64,000 nt of DNA from Roseomonas gilardii subsp. gilardii (GTDB lineage Bacteria; Pseudomonadota; Alphaproteobacteria; Acetobacterales; Acetobacteraceae). Every line of letters begins with the position of its first letter. Within the stretch, counting starts at the first letter, position 1. The DNA lies in assembly GCF_023078375.1 (NCBI RefSeq), contig NZ_CP095554.1:2158501-2222500 (forward strand), in the 5' to 3' direction. A program made the position numbers and the translations under genes. Below, piece by piece: positions 47,642 through 57,272 of this stretch. The notes under the pieces are model-generated. The model was given only the letters and a program-made list of their open reading frames with translations. It was not told the origin of the DNA and searched no databases.

Positions 47642-48745
47642 TCAGATGGTGCGGGCGCGGCTGATGCGCGCGATGGTCTCGGGCAGGGCGGCGGGATCAA
47701 GCCAGCGGAACACGGCGACGATTCGCGTCGCCGGCTCGATCCAGATGACATTGCCGCCGGCGCCCTGGGCGAAGAGGCTTTCCCGGTCGGCCTCCGGGAA
47801 GCGGCCGGAGCGGTTCAGCCACCAGAGCAGCCCGTAATCCGCGTGCAGCGGGCAGGGCGTGCCGCTGGCCGCCACCCAGCCGGGCGGCAGGATGCGCTGT
47901 CCGTCCCAGATCCCGCCCGCGAGCATCAGCAGGCCGAGCCGCGCCTGGTCCTCCGCATGGGTGCGGATGCCGCCGCCCCAATGCGTGCCGCCCGGCACCG
48001 AGAGCGCCGTGCGCCCGCCGGGCAGGGTGACGGAGGCGGTGCGGTAGCCGTCCCAGCGCCAGTCCTCGCTGCCGCCGACCGGGCGCATGATCCGCTCCGC
48101 CCAGACCTCCGGCAGCGGCCGGCCGAAGCGCAGCATCAGGGCCAGGGACAGGGCGTTCACCCGGACATCGTTGTATTCCCAGTAGGAGCCCGGCGGCTGC
48201 AACGGCCGCTCCCAGCCCTTGGGCGCCTTGCCCTCGCGCTGCAGGTCGCGGCCCCGGTCCAGCACGTCCGACTTGCCGTGCAGCGTGCCCTCCCACTCGC
48301 TGGTCTGGGTCAGCAGCATGCGCCACGTGACGGCGCCGTTGCGCGGGCCGGCGAAGGCGGGGTCGGAGACGCTGGCGGAGACCGGCTCGTCCAGGTCGCG
48401 GATCAGCCCATCCAGCACGGCGATGCCCGCCAGCATCGAGAGGCAGGACTTGGCGACGCTGAAGGTCCGGTCCGCCTGCCGCGTGTCGCCCCAGCGGGCG
48501 GCGACGCGGCCATGGCGCAGGATGAGCCCGTTCGGCGCGCCGCGCGGCTCGACCGGCCCGAGGATCTCGTTGCCCGGCGGCGGCTCGAAATGGCCGGAGG
48601 CCAGATAGGCCGGCAGGTCGCGGGGGAAGGGGCTTTCCTGCCTCTGCGCCCAGGCAGTGGCCTCGGCGAGCCCGGCGGGATCGAAGCCGAGTGTTCCGGG
48701 CTCACCCGGGGGCAGGGCGGCGGGGTGTGGCGCTGGGAAGATCAT
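47642..48745 (-). CDS. Serine hydrolase of the beta-lactamase/D-Ala-D-Ala carboxypeptidase C family
   Basis: This 367-residue class C-type hydrolase has the S-x-x-K motif in FSVAKSCLSM, the Y-x-N motif as EYNDVRVN, and HWGGGI in place of the KTG triad. It lacks a clear signal peptide when started at MIFPAPHPAALPPG (48745). Similar proteins are esterases or peptidases rather than lactamases. It forms a pair with the M19 dipeptidase, which could indicate shared work on peptides. Confidence 0.87.
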   Translation of the reverse strand: MIFPAPHPAALPPGEPGTLGFDPAGLAEATAWAQRQESPFPRDLPAYLASGHFEPPPGNEILGPVEPRGAPNGLILRHGRVAARWGDTRQADRTFSVAKSCLSMLAGIAVLDGLIRDLDEPVSASVSDPAFAGPRNGAVTWRMLLTQTSEWEGTLHGKSDVLDRGRDLQREGKAPKGWERPLQPPGSYWEYNDVRVNALSLALMLRFGRPLPEVWAERIMRPVGGSEDWRWDGYRTASVTLPGGRTALSVPGGTHWGGGIRTHAEDQARLGLLMLAGGIWDGQRILPPGWVAASGTPCPLHADYGLLWWLNRSGRFPEADRESLFAQGAGGNVIWIEPATRIVAVFRWLDPAALPETIARISRARTI

Positions 48746-49045
48746 TGCCGGCAGCCTCCGCCCGATCGGCGCTTTCGGGAAGACCCCCGGCCGGCGGGGA
48801 TGCGGGAAAAGCATGGCGCGTCCGGCGGGTTTTTTCGTGGCCGTGCTGTCCGGGCTCAGGGTTTCTCAACCGTTTGGCGCTTTGCTGCCTGGGATGGACC
48901 CTTGCCGCAGACAGAACGCCGCGCAGACGAGTCAGGATATCCGAGGCATGCGACGCCTTCCCATGGGCATGGGCGGCACGGCCCGGCCGGCCACGCCGCT
49001 CCGCCCCGCCCTTCCGGTGCAAGCTCCCCGGGCGGGGGAGCGGCC
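48746..49045. other. Divergent promoter region between serine hydrolase and EAL protein
   Basis: These 300 bases hold no convincing gene. A T6 run at about 48831-48836 and patches of lower G+C suggest promoters for the two divergent genes. A short open frame ending at the EAL start codon (TGA overlapping ATG) was seen but is low complexity. Confidence 0.35.
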
Positions 49046-50843
49046 ATGACGATTCCCGGCGGTCGCCCCGGGACCGGCACGGCGCCGGAGGCGGAGCACG
49101 ATCAGGCCGATCGCCACGAACGCTACGTGACCTTCGCCCTGGCCGCGGCGGAGCTGCTGGTGGAGATCCGCCCCGACGGCACCATCACCTATGCCGCCGG
49201 CAGTTTCGAGCAGCGTTTCGGACAGGCGCCGGAAGCTTTCCTGGCCACCCCCGTCCGCCGTCTCCTGGCGCCGGAGGAGCGGGAGCGCCTGGAGGACACG
49301 CTCATGCTGCTGGGCGCGCAGCAGCGCATCCCGCCCATGCTGTTCCGCCTGCGGACCCGGGAGCGGCGGCCGATGCTGCTTTCCGGCCTGCCCCTCGCGC
49401 ATCGCCAGGGCCTGCGCTTCTGCCTCTGCCTCTCGGCCGTGCCGGAAGGGATGCCGGACCTGTCCGGAGAGACCGATCTGGGGCCGGAGGCACTGGCCCG
49501 GGTCGCGGAACAGCGCCTGCGGGAAGGGGAGGTGGCCTCCTCCATGGGCTTCCTCGAACTCGAGGAGAATGGGAGCGACATCCTGAAACAGATCCGCGAG
49601 GCGATGCTGGCCGGTGACGACGGCGACGGGGTGGCCGGGCGGATCGCCCCGGGGCGCTACGGGATCGTGTCCGGCGGCGCGATGCATCGCCCTCCGAGGG
49701 AGGCCGGGCCGGAACGCGACGAGGCGGGCCGGGGCCATGCCGGCGAGGAGGGGCTGGCCGGGGAGCAGGCGGATCACGGCCTGAAGGGTGGCATGACGGA
49801 TCTCGCGAAGCTGGCGGCCCGGGTGGAGGCCGCCCTGGCCCGGGGCGGACGCGAGGCGCGGCTCCGCGCGCTCGACATGCCGCTGACGGCGCCCGGCCTC
49901 GACGTGGTCCAGGCCACGCGCGCCCTGCGCCACGCCCTGTCCGCCTTCGCGCAGGAAGGGCAGGAGGGGCTGAACGACTGGGGCTTCGACCGGGGGCTGC
50001 AAGGCTTCCTCGCCTCCGCCACCCTGCGCAGCGAGGCGATGCGGCGTGCTTTGGCGGAACGGCGTTTCCACATGGCCTATCAGCCCATCGTCGGCCTGCA
50101 GGACGGCCGCGTCCATCACTACGAGGCCCTGCTGCGCCCCCGGCCCATCCAGGACCTGCCGCTGAAGGGGCCGCAGGAATTCGTGACCTTCGCCGAGGCC
50201 ATCGGCCTGGCCGAGGAGCTGGACTGGGCGGTGCTGCACAGTGTCGCCCAGGTGGCGCAGCGGCCGGCCGCGCCGCGCATCGCCGTCAACCTGTCCGGCC
50301 TGTCGCTGCAAAGCCCGGCCTTCCGGCGGAAGATGGAAAGCCTGCTCGACGCCCGGCCGCACCTGGCGGAACGGCTGCTGGTGGAGATCACCGAGACGGC
50401 GCAGATCGGCGACGAGGACGAGGCCATCCGCAGCGTGCAGTTCCTGCGCGACCGCTGGGTGGCCGTCTGCCTCGACGATTTCGGTGCGGGGGCCGCCGCC
50501 TTCCGCTACCTGCGCGCCTTGCAGGTCGATTTCGTGAAGCTGGACGGTGCCTATGTGCAAGGCGCCCTGCGCAGCGCCCGCGACCGCAGCTTCGTGACGG
50601 CGATCGTGGAGCTGTCGCAGTCCCTGGGCGCCGCGGTGGTGGCGGAGCGGATCGAGACCGAGGCCGAGGCCGCGCTGATGCGGGAACTGGGCGTGGGCTT
50701 CGGCCAGGGCTTCCATTTCGGCCGCCCGGGCCAGCTTCCCGGCCCCCAGGGGGCGGGGGCTGCGACTGAGCCCCGGCGGCGCCCCCGGCGGTCCAGGCAC
50801 GGCATTGGCAGAGGCCCGGGACCACCCCACATGGGCCGCATGA
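49046..50843 (+). CDS. PAS-EAL domain protein (cyclic di-GMP phosphodiesterase), C-terminal frame uncertain
   Basis: EAL domains hydrolyse cyclic di-GMP to pGpG. The protein has a PAS-like sensor (about residues 25-135), a poorly conserved middle and an EAL domain (about 340-590). Catalytic features are intact: EALLRP, NLSG, ITET, DDFGAG, KLDGAYV and the glutamates in AERIETEAEA. It ends GFGQGFHFGRP, then reads without a stop straight into msrA. A shift at the G runs 50744-50758 would instead finish with RDHPTWAA and a TGA overlapping the msrA ATG, the normal arrangement. Either a true EAL-MsrA fusion or a sequencing indel is possible; the latter is more likely. Confidence 0.82.
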
Positions 50844-51403
50844 CCGATCCCGTCTCCCGAAACCCCGAGACGGCCATCCTCGGCGGTGGCTGTTTCTGGT
50901 GCCTCGACGCCGTCTACCGCAATCTGGAGGGCGTCGCCTCCGTGGTCTCCGGCTATGCCGGCGGCACGGTTCCGAATCCGACCTATGAGCAGGTCTGCGG
51001 CAAGCGGACCGGGCATGCGGAGGTGGTGAAGGTCGATTTCGACCCCGCCGTGATCTCCTATGCCGATATCCTGCGTGTCTTCTTCACCATCCACGATCCC
51101 ACCACGAAGGATCGCCAGGGTGCCGATGTCGGGCCGCAGTACCGCAGCGTCATCTTCGCCACCTCGCCCGGACAGGAGCGCGTGGCGCGGGAGGTGATGG
51201 CGGAGGTGGCCGATGCGGGGCTCTACCCGGCGCCGCTGGTCACGGAACTGGCCCCCGCGCCGGAATTCTGGCCGGCCGAGGCGGAGCATCAGGACTACTT
51301 CGCCCGCACCCCCTGGTCGGGCTATTGCCGGGCGGTGATCGCGCCGAAGGTGGCGAAGTTCCGCAAGAGCTTCGCGCATCGGCTGAAGGAGCGTGCGGCA
51401 TGA
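50840..51403 (+). CDS. msrA: Peptide-methionine (S)-S-oxide reductase
   Basis: MsrA reduces the S-form of methionine sulfoxide in proteins. The 187-residue enzyme has the catalytic [20 protein letters not shown], the [16 protein letters not shown] segment, and the loop [20 protein letters not shown] typical of the family. It ends with an ATGA overlap to msrB. An in-frame start 9 bases upstream is possible. The open frame continues into the EAL gene (see that entry). Confidence 0.94.
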   Translation: MTDPVSRNPETAILGGGCFWCLDAVYRNLEGVASVVSGYAGGTVPNPTYEQVCGKRTGHAEVVKVDFDPAVISYADILRVFFTIHDPTTKDRQGADVGPQYRSVIFATSPGQERVAREVMAEVADAGLYPAPLVTELAPAPEFWPAEAEHQDYFARTPWSGYCRAVIAPKVAKFRKSFAHRLKERAA

Positions 51404-51831
51404 GCGGGAAGGATCAGGCGATGGACGAGGCGGAGCGCCGGTCGGAGGAGGAGTGGCGCCACTGCCTCCTGCCCCAGGCCTATCGCGTGCTGCGCGAGCA
51501 CGGCACGGAGCGGCCCGGTTCCTCGCCCCTGAATGGCGAGAAGCGGGCGGGCACCTATCACTGCGCCGGCTGTGGCACGGCGCTCTTCGATTCCGTGACG
51601 AAGTTCGAGAGCGGCACGGGCTGGCCTTCCTTCTTCCGGCCCATTGAGGGCTCGGTGGCCACCACGACCGACCGCACCCATGGCATGGTGCGGACGGAGG
51701 TACATTGCGCCCATTGCCAGGGCCATCTCGGCCATGTCTTCCCGGACGGCCCGCCGCCGACCGGGCTGCGCTTCTGCATGAATGGTGTGGCGCTGCGCTT
51801 CGAGCCGGCGGCGGACCAGCCCGCGGGCTGA
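51400..51831 (+). CDS. msrB: Peptide-methionine (R)-S-oxide reductase
   Basis: MsrB repairs the R-form of methionine sulfoxide. The 143-residue protein has two CxxC zinc pairs (CAGCG and CAHCQ), the segment [14 protein letters not shown] and the catalytic cysteine in [11 protein letters not shown]. It overlaps msrA by four bases, so both repair activities are made together. Confidence 0.95.
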   Translation: MSGKDQAMDEAERRSEEEWRHCLLPQAYRVLREHGTERPGSSPLNGEKRAGTYHCAGCGTALFDSVTKFESGTGWPSFFRPIEGSVATTTDRTHGMVRTEVHCAHCQGHLGHVFPDGPPPTGLRFCMNGVALRFEPAADQPAG

Positions 51832-51951
51832 CACCGGCCATGGCGCGCCCGAGGCTCTCGCGCCGTGCCATCCTGTGCTAATCTCGGGCGCATCGACCGG
51901 GGGGCGCACCACCCCCGCGGCACCGGCATCCACCCCGGAGGGTAAGGTTTC

Positions 51952-52974
51952 ATGCGCTTCAAGAGCCTGGCCGGAGGGCTGACCGGGCTTGCCTTCCTGG
52001 CCGCCCTGCTGCCGCAGGGGGTGCTGGCCGCGTCGCCCGATCTCGTCTTCGTGCTCAATTCGGGCGAGGCGAACATCCAGATCCTCGACGGGCGGAGCCG
52101 TGAGGAGATCCGGCGCATCCCGGTGCTGCGGGAGGTCCACCACCTCACCCTGACGCCGGACCGCAGCCAGATCCTGGTCGGGGATTCCGGCGGCAACGAG
52201 ATGCTCTTCCTCGACCCCGCCACCGGATCGGTGCTGCGGCGGGAGCGGATCAGCAATCCCTATCACCTCGCCTTCACGCCGGATGGGAAGCGGCTGGTGG
52301 TGACCAGCCTGCGCCGCGACCAGGTGGACATCTATGGCTGGGACGGGCAGGCGCTGAGCCTTCAGGGGCGCCTGCGGGTGGGCGACATGCCCAGCCACCT
52401 GGCCTACAGCCCGGACAGCCGCTTCGCCTATGTCACCCTGCAGGGCGAGCGCAGCATCGCCGCCGTGGACCTGGAACGCCGCGAGGTCGCCTGGACCCAG
52501 GAGGTCGGCCGCGATCCCGCCGGCATCCACTGGCATGACGGCAAGCTGCTGGTGGGCGCGATGGGGCAGGATTTCGTCTCGGTGGTGGACCCCGCGACCC
52601 ATGCGGTGGAACGCCGCATCACGGTGGGGCGCGGCGCGCACCAGATCTTCCCGTCTCCCGACAACAGCGTGATCTATGTCACGAGCCGCGTGGACAGCCG
52701 CATCACCGCGCTGGACCCGAAGGATCTGTCGGTGAAGCGGGTCTATGACACGCCCGGCGGGCCGGACGACATCACCTTCGACCCGCAGGGCCGGCTCTGG
52801 ACCACGCTGCGCTGGGTGGCCAAGGTTGGCGTGCTGGACCCCGCCACGGGGGAGATGCAGACCCTGCGCGCCGGGCGGTCGCCGCACGGAATCCTCTACC
52901 GCACCGCCGATCCGGCCCTGGCGCAGGATGGCCACGCCGGGGATGGCCGCGCCGCCCCGGCGCAGCCCCGCTGA
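51952..52974 (+). CDS. Periplasmic YncE/cytochrome d1-like beta-propeller protein
   Basis: This 340-residue protein has a signal peptide (FLAALLPQGVLA) and seven-bladed-propeller repeats such as ILVGDSGGNEMLFLDPATGS, RLVVTSLRRDQVDIYGWDG, FAYVTLQGERSIAAVDLERR and VIYVTSRVDSRITALDPKDL. No haem-binding CxxCH occurs. Such proteins often act as scaffolds or in quinohaem/PQQ systems; the function here is unknown. Confidence 0.85.
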   Translation: MRFKSLAGGLTGLAFLAALLPQGVLAASPDLVFVLNSGEANIQILDGRSREEIRRIPVLREVHHLTLTPDRSQILVGDSGGNEMLFLDPATGSVLRRERISNPYHLAFTPDGKRLVVTSLRRDQVDIYGWDGQALSLQGRLRVGDMPSHLAYSPDSRFAYVTLQGERSIAAVDLERREVAWTQEVGRDPAGIHWHDGKLLVGAMGQDFVSVVDPATHAVERRITVGRGAHQIFPSPDNSVIYVTSRVDSRITALDPKDLSVKRVYDTPGGPDDITFDPQGRLWTTLRWVAKVGVLDPATGEMQTLRAGRSPHGILYRTADPALAQDGHAGDGRAAPAQPR

Positions 52975-52993
52975 GGCCGGCGTGAGGCGAGGG

Positions 52994-53779
52994 ATGGGGC
53001 GGTCGATCCTGGCCGGCTGCCTGGCTTTCCTGGCTGCGGTTCCGGCTTTCGCCCAGGAGAGGGGGCCGGCGGCCTGCCGTGGCACGGTCTATCTGACCAT
53101 CGACACGGGCTGGTCGCGGGAGGCCGAGCAGATCGCGGCGGTGCTGCGGCGCCACGGGGTGCGGGCCACGCTCTTCGTGGCGGACGAGCCGACTTTCCGC
53201 GGCGACCGGACCCTCGGCCCGGAATGGGCCGCGTTCTGGCGCGCGCGGGCGGCGGAGGGGCACGTCTTCGCCAGCCATACCTGGCGGCACTGGTACTTCA
53301 CGGGCGACCCTGGGCCGGGAAAGGTGCGCTATGCCTCCCGCCAGCGGGACGGCGGCAGCACGGTGCTGGACGGCCCGGCGCTCTGCGAGGAACTGCGCCG
53401 CCCGGTCGAGCGGCTGCGCCAGATGGTGCCGGAGGCGGTGGTACTGCCGCTCTGGCGTGCCCCTGGTGGCCGTACCACGCCCAATGCCCTGGCCCTGGCG
53501 CAGCAATGCGGGCTGCGCCACCAGGGATGGAGCGCCAACGGCTTCCTGGGCGACGAACTGGACAGCGACCGCACCCCGAATGCCGCGCTGCTGGCCCGGG
53601 CGCTGGGCTCCGTGCGCGATGGCGAGGTGATGCTGATGCACTGGGGCGTGCGCTCGCGGCGGGAGCCTTTTGCCGGGGTGCTGGAGCCGCTGGTCACCGG
53701 CCTCCAGGAAAAGGGGTTCTGTTTCGAGACCCTGGCGCCCACCCTGGCCCCAGGAGCGGCCGTGACAGGGAAGAACTGA
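52994..53779 (+). CDS. Secreted polysaccharide deacetylase (NodB-like, PdaA-type motif)
   Basis: This 261-residue protein has a signal peptide ending AFAQ and a NodB domain. Motif 1 reads TIDTGWS rather than TFDDG, so the first catalytic Asp is kept and the second, metal-binding, is Thr, as in the PdaA branch. Motif 2 is SHTWRH (H-x3-H). The C-terminal MHWGVRSRREPFAG is also typical. It would remove acetyl groups from a cell-wall or exopolysaccharide. A GTG start at 52982 is possible. Confidence 0.85.
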   Translation: MGRSILAGCLAFLAAVPAFAQERGPAACRGTVYLTIDTGWSREAEQIAAVLRRHGVRATLFVADEPTFRGDRTLGPEWAAFWRARAAEGHVFASHTWRHWYFTGDPGPGKVRYASRQRDGGSTVLDGPALCEELRRPVERLRQMVPEAVVLPLWRAPGGRTTPNALALAQQCGLRHQGWSANGFLGDELDSDRTPNAALLARALGSVRDGEVMLMHWGVRSRREPFAGVLEPLVTGLQEKGFCFETLAPTLAPGAAVTGKN

Positions 53780-53834
53780 TGCGGGGATGGCCATCCTCCA
53801 TGGCCTTCCCGATACGCCGGCGTTACGCTGCGCC

Positions 53835-54776
53835 ATGCTCGAAACGCTGACCGATGCGCTGGATGGCGCCACCGGCTGGCTCTTCGCCAGCATCCTGCAA
53901 CCCGGCCTCTACGCGGCGGGGCTGATGGGGTGGGAGGAGGAGGCCTATCGCTGGGCGGGCTTCCTGCTGCTGGGCCTGTTGCAGGTGGTGGTGGTCTATC
54001 TCGTCTGCCGGCCGCTGGAGGCCTGGCAGCCGGTGGAGCCGCGCCGCGACCGCCGCGCCATCCGCACCGACGTCCTCTATACGCTGCTGGCGCGGCTCGG
54101 CATCCTGCCGCTCATCGCCTTCGCGCTCTTCACGGGTGTCGAATCCCGGCTCAGCGGCTGGCTGGCGGAGACGGGCTATGTCTCCCCCTCGCTGGAGGTG
54201 TTGTTCCCGCCCCTGCGCGACTGGCCGGTGCTGACCTTCCTGCTCTACGTCGTGGTGCTGGATTTCGGCGAGTACTGGCGCCACCGGCTGCAGCACGCCC
54301 TGCCCTGGTGGTGGGCCCTGCATTCGATCCATCACGCGCAGACGCAGATGACCTTCTGGACGGATGACCGCAACCACGTCATCGACGACCTGATCGGCGC
54401 GGCCTGGGTCGGCGGCATCGCGCTCGCGATCGGCATCCCGCCGGAGCAGTTCCCGCTGGCCGTGCTGATCCTGCGCCTCGCCGAGGCCATGTCGCACGCC
54501 AATATCCGCCTATCCTTCGGGCGTGTCGGGGAACGTCTGGTGGTGTCGCCGCGCTTCCACCGGCTGCACCACGGCGTACTCGCGGAAGGTGAGGCGGGAC
54601 GCAATTTCGCCGTGCTTTTCCCGGTCTGGGACTGGATCTTCGGCACGGCGGACTGGCGGCGCGACCATTTCCCCGTCACCGGCGATCCGGAGGCGCCGCC
54701 CGGCTTCGTGCAGGGCGGCTGGTGGCGGCATCAGGTGGACGGCACTCGCCGTTTCTGGCGTGCCCTGCGTGGCTGA
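53835..54776 (+). CDS. Sterol desaturase/fatty acid hydroxylase superfamily protein
   Basis: This 313-residue membrane di-iron enzyme has about four helices and the histidine clusters HRLQH, HSIHH and HRLHH with HVIDD, which bind the iron pair. Bacterial members oxidise lipids such as carotenoids, hopanoid or fatty-acid chains; the substrate is unknown. ATG 53835 (MLETLTDALDG) is preferred; 53787 is also open but less protein-like. Confidence 0.88.
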   Translation: MLETLTDALDGATGWLFASILQPGLYAAGLMGWEEEAYRWAGFLLLGLLQVVVVYLVCRPLEAWQPVEPRRDRRAIRTDVLYTLLARLGILPLIAFALFTGVESRLSGWLAETGYVSPSLEVLFPPLRDWPVLTFLLYVVVLDFGEYWRHRLQHALPWWWALHSIHHAQTQMTFWTDDRNHVIDDLIGAAWVGGIALAIGIPPEQFPLAVLILRLAEAMSHANIRLSFGRVGERLVVSPRFHRLHHGVLAEGEAGRNFAVLFPVWDWIFGTADWRRDHFPVTGDPEAPPGFVQGGWWRHQVDGTRRFWRALRG

Positions 54777-54820
54777 GGGACCTTGCGGGCGGCCTGACGA
54801 AACGGCCCTGCAACCATTCG

Positions 54821-54851
54821 GGCGCGATGGCGCTTGCTGCGTCATCGCGCC
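54821..54851. terminator. Hairpin between the desaturase-like and transglutaminase genes
   Basis: GGCGCGATG and CATCGCGCC form a perfect 9-bp stem with a 13-base loop. No T tract follows, so this may be a terminator or a leader structure for the next gene. Confidence 0.4.
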
Positions 54852-54985
54852 GGCTCACGGCGGCGCGACACTCCGTCACAGATAAGACAGCCCGCGGCCG
54901 GGGAGGCGACCCTGGCCCGGGGATTGCCTGACCTGTTGCGGATCCATCGAGATGCGGCCGACATGCCGCGGGAGACGACACGCCC

Positions 54986-55810
54986 ATGCTGATCCGTGCC
55001 GGCTATAACCTCGCCTTCGAGTGCCCTTCCGCGACCCCGATGCTGCTGCTGATCAACGTGGTGCCGGAGCGTGAGCCGGACCTGCGCTCCCCCGTGGCGG
55101 TGCAGTTCCATTCCACCAGCGGACAGGCGGTGCCCTGGCGCGTCTACCGGGACGGATTCAACAACATCGTCACACGCATCGTCGCACCGCCCGGCCGCCT
55201 GACCATTTCGGCGGATTTCCTGGTGCAGGACAGCGGCCTGCCCGATCCGGTCGCGCGGGATGCCGTCCAGCACCCGGTGGAGGAGCTGCCGGACGAGGTG
55301 CTCGTCTTCCTGCTCGGCAGCCGCTACTGCGAAACGGACAGGCTTTCCAACCTCGCCTGGTCGCTTTTCGGCCAGACGAAGCCGGGCTGGGAGCGGGTGC
55401 AGGCGATCGTGGACTACGCGCACCAGCGCATCCAGTTCGGCTACCAGTATGCCCGCGCCACCAAGACGGCCTGGGAGGCGCATGAGGAGAGGCAGGGCGT
55501 CTGCCGGGACTTCACGCATCTCGCCGTGACCCTGTGCCGCTGCATGAACATCCCCGCCCGCTACGTGACCGGGTATCTGGGCGATATCGGCGTGCCGCCG
55601 GTGCCGGACCCGATGGATTTCTCCGCCTGGTTCGAGGTCTATCTCGGCGGCCGCTGGCACACCTTCGACGCCCGCCACAACAGGCCGCGCATCGGGCGCA
55701 TCCTGATGGCGCGGGGGAGGGACGCGACGGATGTGGCGATCTCCACCTCCTTCGGCACCGCCTGGCTGGCGCAGTTCGATGTGATCACGGAAGAGGTGCC
55801 GGGAGGGTAG
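54986..55810 (+). CDS. Transglutaminase-like domain protein
   Basis: This 274-residue cytoplasmic protein has a transglutaminase fold with the catalytic triad visible as Cys in GVCRDFTHLAV, His in GRWHTFDARHN and Asp just after. The N-terminal beta domain starts MLIRAGYNLAFECP. Such proteins are usually cysteine peptidases or amidases in bacteria. They often sit with an alpha-E protein and ATP-grasp genes; none is here. Confidence 0.88.
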   Translation: MLIRAGYNLAFECPSATPMLLLINVVPEREPDLRSPVAVQFHSTSGQAVPWRVYRDGFNNIVTRIVAPPGRLTISADFLVQDSGLPDPVARDAVQHPVEELPDEVLVFLLGSRYCETDRLSNLAWSLFGQTKPGWERVQAIVDYAHQRIQFGYQYARATKTAWEAHEERQGVCRDFTHLAVTLCRCMNIPARYVTGYLGDIGVPPVPDPMDFSAWFEVYLGGRWHTFDARHNRPRIGRILMARGRDATDVAISTSFGTAWLAQFDVITEEVPGG

Positions 55811-55820
55811 GGAAGGCGGT

Positions 55821-55955
55821 TCAGCGCGGCCCGCCTGGCTTGTCGGGCGAGCCGCAGCCGCAATCCCGGGAATCCGGCGCCGGTGGTGGCGAGGCAGTTT
55901 GCGCGCTGGCGAGGCAGGGCAGCAGCAGGATCAGGGCAAGCGCGAGAGCAGGCAT
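55821..55955 (-). CDS. Tiny secreted protein with a CGCG motif (44 residues)
   Basis: The reading frame starts ATG 55955 and ends TGA 55821-55823. The protein has a textbook signal peptide, MPALALALILLLPCLASAQ, and a short mature part with PPPAPDSRDCGCGSPDKPGG. A GGGG lies about 7 bases upstream of the start. It is too short to be found by usual length cut-offs. No family was recognised; the CxC pair might bind metal or form disulfides. It is convergent with the transglutaminase gene. Confidence 0.6.
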   Translation of the reverse strand: MPALALALILLLPCLASAQTASPPPAPDSRDCGCGSPDKPGGPR

Positions 55956-56465
55956 GTGAGGTCCCCGGTCGCTGTGGGATGCACAGGCTAGGGTGGATCG
56001 CCCCGGAACGGCACTGTCCAGGGGTGCAGATCCGCCCCTGCGAATGAAAAAGCCGACTCATCCGGTGGGGAAGCAGGCAGCCGCCGGCTTTCCGGCGGGG
56101 CGGCAGCCGATGCTTCGGAGGTGCTGGAATTATGGGTGACGGCGCCAGGTCCGAGAACCGTCCGGCCGGGGACACGGCAGAGCCGCGTGTCCACCCCCGG
56201 TCCGCGCTCGTCAGGACCCAGCGCCGCCCCCTGTGTTTCCTATCCCTAAACTCGGCCCGTCTTCGGTTACCGATGGGGGAGATCATACAGTCTCTAATGT
56301 CTTATACAAGATGCCGTGATGATTTTTTCTGCATCGTTACGAAACTTTTGGCCGCCTCGTGCCCCCCTGGGGCCGGGTTGGGGACATAACGGCGCATTGC
56401 GGCACGAAGCGTGCTACACACATAGCCTCCAGGCAACCGATGCGACGATTCGAGTTGGAGACGCA
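55956..56465. other. Long gene-free control region upstream of the HutC-type regulator
   Basis: No gene was found in these 510 bases. 56250-56360 is clearly A/T-rich for the genome (for example TCATACAGTCTCTAATGTC and GATGATTTTTTCTGC) and likely holds promoters. It contains TCTT-ATAC-AAGA at 56300-56311, an inverted repeat of the GntR operator kind. Confidence 0.45.
56300..56311. promoter_or_regulatory. Putative GntR/HutC operator
   Basis: TCTTATACAAGA has perfect 4-base arms around ATAC, inside an A/T-rich patch about 155 bases before the regulator start. It shares ATACAAGA with the operator arm at 22967-22974. Autoregulation is suggested. Confidence 0.4.
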
Positions 56466-57212
56466 GTGAGCGACTTTCCGCCCTCTTCCGATGGCCGCCC
56501 CGATGCACGGCCCCTTTACGCGCAGGTGGAGTCGATCCTGAACGCCCGCATCGCCGCCGGTGAGTGGGAGCCGGGTCATGCGCTCCCTTCCGAGCCCGAG
56601 CTGGCGCAGGAACTGGGCGTCTCGCACGGCACGGTCCGCAAGGCGCTGGATGCGCTGGAGCGCCGGCACCTGATCGAGCGGCGGCAGGGCAAGGGCACCT
56701 TCGTCGCCCGCCAGACTAGCGAGCGGGCGCGGTTCCATTTCTTTCCGATCCGCGACCTGCAGGGCCGGCAGGTGGAGCCGACCTCCACCGCCCTGTCCCT
56801 GGTGACCACCCCGGCCACGGAGGAGGAGCGCACCGCCATGCGCCTGCCCGCCGAGGCGCTGCTGCACAGGGTCCGGCGGCTTCGCGCCAAGGATGGCGTT
56901 CCCTTCATGCTGGATGAGACCAGCCTGCCCGCCGCCGTCTTCCCGGATTTCTCCGTCCCGGCGGGGCGGGAGCCGATGGACGAGCTCTATGTCGTCTACC
57001 AGAAGCGTTATGGCGTGACGGTGGTGCGGTCGGAGGAGCTGCTAAGCGCCGCCGGGGCCTCCCCCGAGGTTGCCACCGTGCTGGAGATGCCGGTCGGCGC
57101 GCCGGTGCTGATCATGGAGCGCCGGACCTGGGACGCGGGCGGCCGCCTGGTGGAGCGTCGGACCTCCTGGCTGAACACCGCCCGGCACCGCTATGTCTCG
57201 GTGATGGAATAG
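56466..57212 (+). CDS. GntR family transcriptional regulator, HutC subfamily
   Basis: This 248-residue regulator has a GntR winged helix (LYAQVESILNARIAAGEWEP, then LAQELGVSHGTVRKALDALE) and a UTRA ligand domain (FHFFPIRDLQGRQVEPTSTA, MLDETSLPAAVFPDF). Start GTG 56466 is chosen because GGAG lies 6-9 bases upstream and the domain begins soon after; an upstream open frame is in the promoter region. No target gene is adjacent, so ligand and regulon are unknown. Confidence 0.88.
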   Translation: MSDFPPSSDGRPDARPLYAQVESILNARIAAGEWEPGHALPSEPELAQELGVSHGTVRKALDALERRHLIERRQGKGTFVARQTSERARFHFFPIRDLQGRQVEPTSTALSLVTTPATEEERTAMRLPAEALLHRVRRLRAKDGVPFMLDETSLPAAVFPDFSVPAGREPMDELYVVYQKRYGVTVVRSEELLSAAGASPEVATVLEMPVGAPVLIMERRTWDAGGRLVERRTSWLNTARHRYVSVME

Positions 57213-57272
57213 GGCGGATCGCCCCAGGGGGAGACGCCCAGGTCACGCCCGCCCTTTCCGGGGCGGTGGCCC

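Noticed and set aside
48948-49049. Short frame ending in an overlap with the EAL start codon
   Set aside because: Low-complexity P/R/A sequence without a clear ribosome-binding site.
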